Source: Salegentibacter echinorum
GTDB lineage: Bacteria > Bacteroidota > Bacteroidia > Flavobacteriales > Flavobacteriaceae
NCBI RefSeq assembly: GCF_900129445.1
Contig: NZ_FQVT01000004.1
Coordinates: 62,001 to 126,000 of the forward strand
Reading direction: 5' to 3'
DNA: 64,000 nt
This document shows positions 61,516-64,000 of this stretch, one piece after another. Each line of letters starts with the position of its first letter. Positions within the stretch are counted from its first letter, which is position 1. The translations under genes were made by a program, and so were the position numbers. Under the pieces are notes generated by a model. That model was not told the origin of the DNA. It searched no databases and worked only from the letters and a program-made list of their open reading frames with translations.

Positions 61516-63225
61516 TTACTTCTTTTCTTCTTTTTTCTTCTCATTCCTAAAAGCTGGATATTTATCTGGATCTTTACCGGCCAGTCTGGCAAAATTTCGA
61601 TAAACTCTATCGATTTTTTCTTCCGAAGATGTGGCAAATTCTTCTTCAGTTACGTTATATTTTTCCTGTAAAGACTCCAGTTTATTATGTAGTCGCTTTT
61701 GTACATCGGCATAATCTTTATTGCCGTAAATATTGTTCATTTCATTGGGGTCATTCTTTAGGTCATACATTTCCCATTCGTCAATATCATCGTAGAAATG
61801 TATTAATTTATACCTATGGGTCCTTACTCCATAATGTCTTTTCACCATATGAAACGCCGGGAAGTCATAGTAATGGTAATAAACGGCGTCGCGAAAATCT
61901 TTATCGGCAATAGCATCAGTCAATAACGGTTTAAGTGATTTACCCTGCATATCCTCTGGAATTTCGGCTTGCGCCAGGTCTAGAAATGTTGGTGCAAAGT
62001 CTAAGTTTTGGGTTAGGGCATCTATTTCACTTCCGGGTTCTATCACGCCGGGTAGTTGCATAAGCATTGGCATGGCGAGGGATTCCTCATACATAAAACG
62101 TTTGTCAAAAAACCCTTTTTCCCCTAAATAGAAACCTTGATCTGTGGTGTAAACAACCAGTGTATTTTCAGCTAATCCAGACTCTTCAAGATAATCTAAA
62201 ATTTTTCCCACACCATCATCAACCGCAGCAACTGTAGCCATATAATCTCTTATATAGCGTTGTCCTTTCCATCTAGCAAGTTCTTTTCCGCTTAAATTGG
62301 CCTCGTGAAAAGCGTCATTTTTAGGTCGGTAGCCTTCATTCCAGGTGGCACGTTGTTCATCGGTCATTCTTCTAAAATCTGTTTTCCAAGGATTGTGTTT
62401 AAGGGAATCACTTCCTTTCGCAACCGTCATTTTTAGGTCGTGACCTTCATACATATCCCTGTAGATTGTTTGTAGTTGCTGTTGTGCTGCAACCTGTCCT
62501 TCGTGATCGGCAAAATAGCTATCGGGAAGTGGAAATTCTACCGAGTCATATTTGTTTATATGTCTTAAAGGTGGCATCCAGTTTCTATGCGGCGCTTTAT
62601 GCTGCACCATAAGCATAAATGGCTTATCTTTTTCTCTTTTGTTTTTTATCCAATCCAGACCTTTATCGGTAATAATATCTGTAGCATAACCTTTAATGCG
62701 AGTAGTATCTTTTCCATCAATAAAATCTGGGTTGTAATAATTCCCCTGATCTACCAATATATTCCAATAATCGAATCCTTGTGGCAGGCCGTGTAAATGC
62801 CATTTTCCAATAAGGGCAGTTTGATAACCTGCTTCTTCCAAATATTTTGGAAGGGTAGGTTGGGAGCCGTCAAAAACTTCACCGTTCATCCTAAAACCAT
62901 TAACGTGACTGTGTTTCCCCGTTAATATTACAGCACGGCTGGGACCACAAATAGAATTAGTCACAAAATTATGATTGAACTTTACACCATTTTCGGCAAT
63001 CCTGTCAATATTAGGAGTTGGAGCAAGTTGACTTATGGGATGACCATAAGCACTAATTGCCTGGGCGGCGTGATCATCGGTCATGATGAAAACGATATTG
63101 GGTTTCTTCTGTTTTTCTTTTTGGTCTTCTTTATTTCCTTCAGAAGAATTCTTACAGGAATTGAAAAGTAAAAGAGAAAACATCAAAAAGAAAACTAAGT
63201 TGAGTGGGGATTTTTTACAGCGCAT
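61516..63225 (-). CDS. Secreted lipoprotein sulfatase (S1 family)
   Basis: A 569-aa arylsulfatase-type enzyme. Lipoprotein signal with Cys24 (SLLLFNSC), metal-binding Asp pair IVFIMTDDHAAQ (residues 50-51) and the formylglycine motif C-x-P-S-R at Cys93 (SICGPSRAVILTGKHSH). The C-terminal DIDEWEMYDLKNDPNEMNNIYG is typical. It would remove sulfate from polysaccharides at the cell surface after activation by a formylglycine-generating enzyme elsewhere. It lies divergent to a propeller-type regulator gene, suggesting polysaccharide-inducible control. Confidence 0.95.
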   Translation of the reverse strand: MRCKKSPLNLVFFLMFSLLLFNSCKNSSEGNKEDQKEKQKKPNIVFIMTDDHAAQAISAYGHPISQLAPTPNIDRIAENGVKFNHNFVTNSICGPSRAVILTGKHSHVNGFRMNGEVFDGSQPTLPKYLEEAGYQTALIGKWHLHGLPQGFDYWNILVDQGNYYNPDFIDGKDTTRIKGYATDIITDKGLDWIKNKREKDKPFMLMVQHKAPHRNWMPPLRHINKYDSVEFPLPDSYFADHEGQVAAQQQLQTIYRDMYEGHDLKMTVAKGSDSLKHNPWKTDFRRMTDEQRATWNEGYRPKNDAFHEANLSGKELARWKGQRYIRDYMATVAAVDDGVGKILDYLEESGLAENTLVVYTTDQGFYLGEKGFFDKRFMYEESLAMPMLMQLPGVIEPGSEIDALTQNLDFAPTFLDLAQAEIPEDMQGKSLKPLLTDAIADKDFRDAVYYHYYDFPAFHMVKRHYGVRTHRYKLIHFYDDIDEWEMYDLKNDPNEMNNIYGNKDYADVQKRLHNKLESLQEKYNVTEEEFATSSEEKIDRVYRNFARLAGKDPDKYPAFRNEKKKEEKK

Positions 63226-63272
63226 ATTTAAATATTTGTTTCAAATAGGAGAGCTAAAATACAAAAACTGTG

Positions 63273-63280
63273 TAATTTTG
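63273..63280 (+). promoter_or_regulatory. -7 promoter box of the propeller regulator gene
   Basis: TAATTTTG matches TAnnTTTG, 40 bases before the ATG. Confidence 0.55.
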
Positions 63281-63320
63281 TTAGAGAATTCACCTATACA
63301 AAAACTGCACAAAGCCATAA

Positions 63321-64000
63321 ATGAAGTATCTCAACGCCCATATTGTTTTATTTATAAATCTTTTGTTACTAAGTTTTTATGGCTTTTCACAAGAGCTTAC
63401 GCCACCTATACATAATTATACATCTACAAATTATAAGGCAGCTAGCCAAAATTGGGGAATTGATGTTTCTTCAAATGGGATTATCTATGTAGCGAACAAT
63501 CAGGGTTTACTAAGTTTTGATGGACAGACCTGGGAGTTGCATCCTTTACCTAATGGAGGTATTGTTCGATCTGTATTTGTGAATGAGAATAGAATTTACA
63601 CGGGATCCTATAAAGAATTTGGTTATTGGACAGAAGATGCTACCGGGGCCCTTTATTATACTTCCCTAATTCCCAGTGTAGAAAAAAATAGTATGAAGAG
63701 CGAAGAAATATGGGGAATTCTTTCTTATAAGGGAAGGATTTACTTTAGGTCTTTCGGCGGGATTTATAAATATGAAGATGATAAAATAAAAGAAATTGAT
63801 AATGTAGTAAGCAATAAAATGATCGTTTACCGGGATAGCTTAATAGTTGCGGTGCGAAATAAAGGCTTGTTTTATTTAAACGATGAAGATAAGCTGAAAC
63901 CAATGGCTAATCAAAAACTACTTCAGGATCAATTAATCGTAGATATGGCTGTGGATAATGAAGCACTGCTTATTGGAACCCGGGAGGCGTTATACACTTA
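63321..64000 (+). CDS. Two-component-regulator propeller protein, N-terminal part
   Basis: The frame from ATG 63321 is open to the window end (226 codons). It has a signal peptide (MKYLNAHIVLFINLLLLSFYGFSQ) and beta-propeller repeats: NWGIDVSSNGIIYVANNQGLLSFDGQTWEL, then VFVNENRIYTGSYKEFGYW. This is the sensor domain of LuxR-type or hybrid regulators of Bacteroidota (triple-tyrosine plus HTH or histidine kinase further on). The rest is outside the window, so the output domain is unknown. It is divergent from the sulfatase and may regulate it in response to a sulfated glycan. Confidence 0.82.
   Translation, partial: MKYLNAHIVLFINLLLLSFYGFSQELTPPIHNYTSTNYKAASQNWGIDVSSNGIIYVANNQGLLSFDGQTWELHPLPNGGIVRSVFVNENRIYTGSYKEFGYWTEDATGALYYTSLIPSVEKNSMKSEEIWGILSYKGRIYFRSFGGIYKYEDDKIKEIDNVVSNKMIVYRDSLIVAVRNKGLFYLNDEDKLKPMANQKLLQDQLIVDMAVDNEALLIGTREALYT

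Overview
The window reads as a chromosome segment of a marine-type Flavobacteriaceae bacterium (Bacteroidota; Gramella/Salegentibacter/Zunongwangia-like, genus not certain). The reasons are the Bacteroidota promoter signature (a -7 box TAnnTTTG in front of many genes, with few Shine-Dalgarno sequences), an atpDC pair apart from the other ATP synthase genes, a GldA-type gliding ATPase, a methionine synthase split into two polypeptides, a DAHP synthase fused to a chorismate mutase, a ferredoxin-type sulfite reductase, and abundant short palindromic intergenic repeats.

Layout. 1-3.7 kb: 3' end of glmS, then atpD-atpC. 3.9-5.6 kb: EamA transporter and a small HTH/DUF2975 pair. 5.8-11.7 kb: complete seven-gene Mrp cation/proton antiporter. 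11.7-16.9 kb: MgtC-like protein, DUF2007 proteins, a UPF0175/DUF3368 toxin-antitoxin-like pair, two JmjC/cupin-like oxygenase paralogues, recX. 16.9-32.9 kb: a sulfur-amino-acid region with metK, metY-osmC-metX-hom-metZ, an Rrf2 regulator, DUF2061-cysH-cysD-cysN, then sulfite reductase, siroheme synthesis genes and a ferredoxin reductase. 33-35.7 kb: an AT-rich cassette of a Dam-type methylase, a four-helix membrane protein and a DGQHR protein. 36-42.2 kb: OsmC protein, SAM-I riboswitch, split metH and metF. 42.3-45.7 kb: PagL-like outer-membrane protein, DUF2807 lipoprotein, a broken YafQ-type toxin next to its antitoxin, gldA. 46-50.1 kb: aromatic amino acid operon (pheA, aminotransferase, tyrA, DAHP synthase/chorismate mutase). 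50.3-58.3 kb: PIN toxin pair, rsgA-dtd-mazG-like-aroA, queA, rlmN, polyprenyl synthase. 58.4-64 kb: two small lipoproteins, a radical-SAM/DUF4130 pair, a sulfatase and the start of a divergent two-component propeller regulator.

The most notable observation is a set of four leader-peptide transcription attenuators, all too short for ordinary gene calling. Two Met-rich leader ORFs (23 and 30 codons), each followed by an intrinsic terminator, lie in tandem before metY. A 20-codon Met/Cys leader plus terminator lies between cysN and the sulfite reductase gene. A 25-codon leader with eight consecutive Phe/Tyr codons plus terminator precedes pheA. In every case a segment at the 3' end of the leader ORF, downstream of the diagnostic codons, can pair with the 5' arm or loop of the terminator, as ribosome-mediated attenuation requires. 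The metH operon has a SAM-I riboswitch instead, so methionine synthesis here combines codon-sensing and metabolite-sensing control.

The second notable observation is a 142-residue in-frame insertion in MetH, between the cap and cobalamin domains. It encodes a DUF559 (Vsr-like endonuclease) domain and is bounded by near-perfect inverted copies of a C/G-rich repeat. The same repeat recurs elsewhere in the window and forms the last codons of cobA and gldA, so it looks like a mobile element able to be carried as a protein domain.
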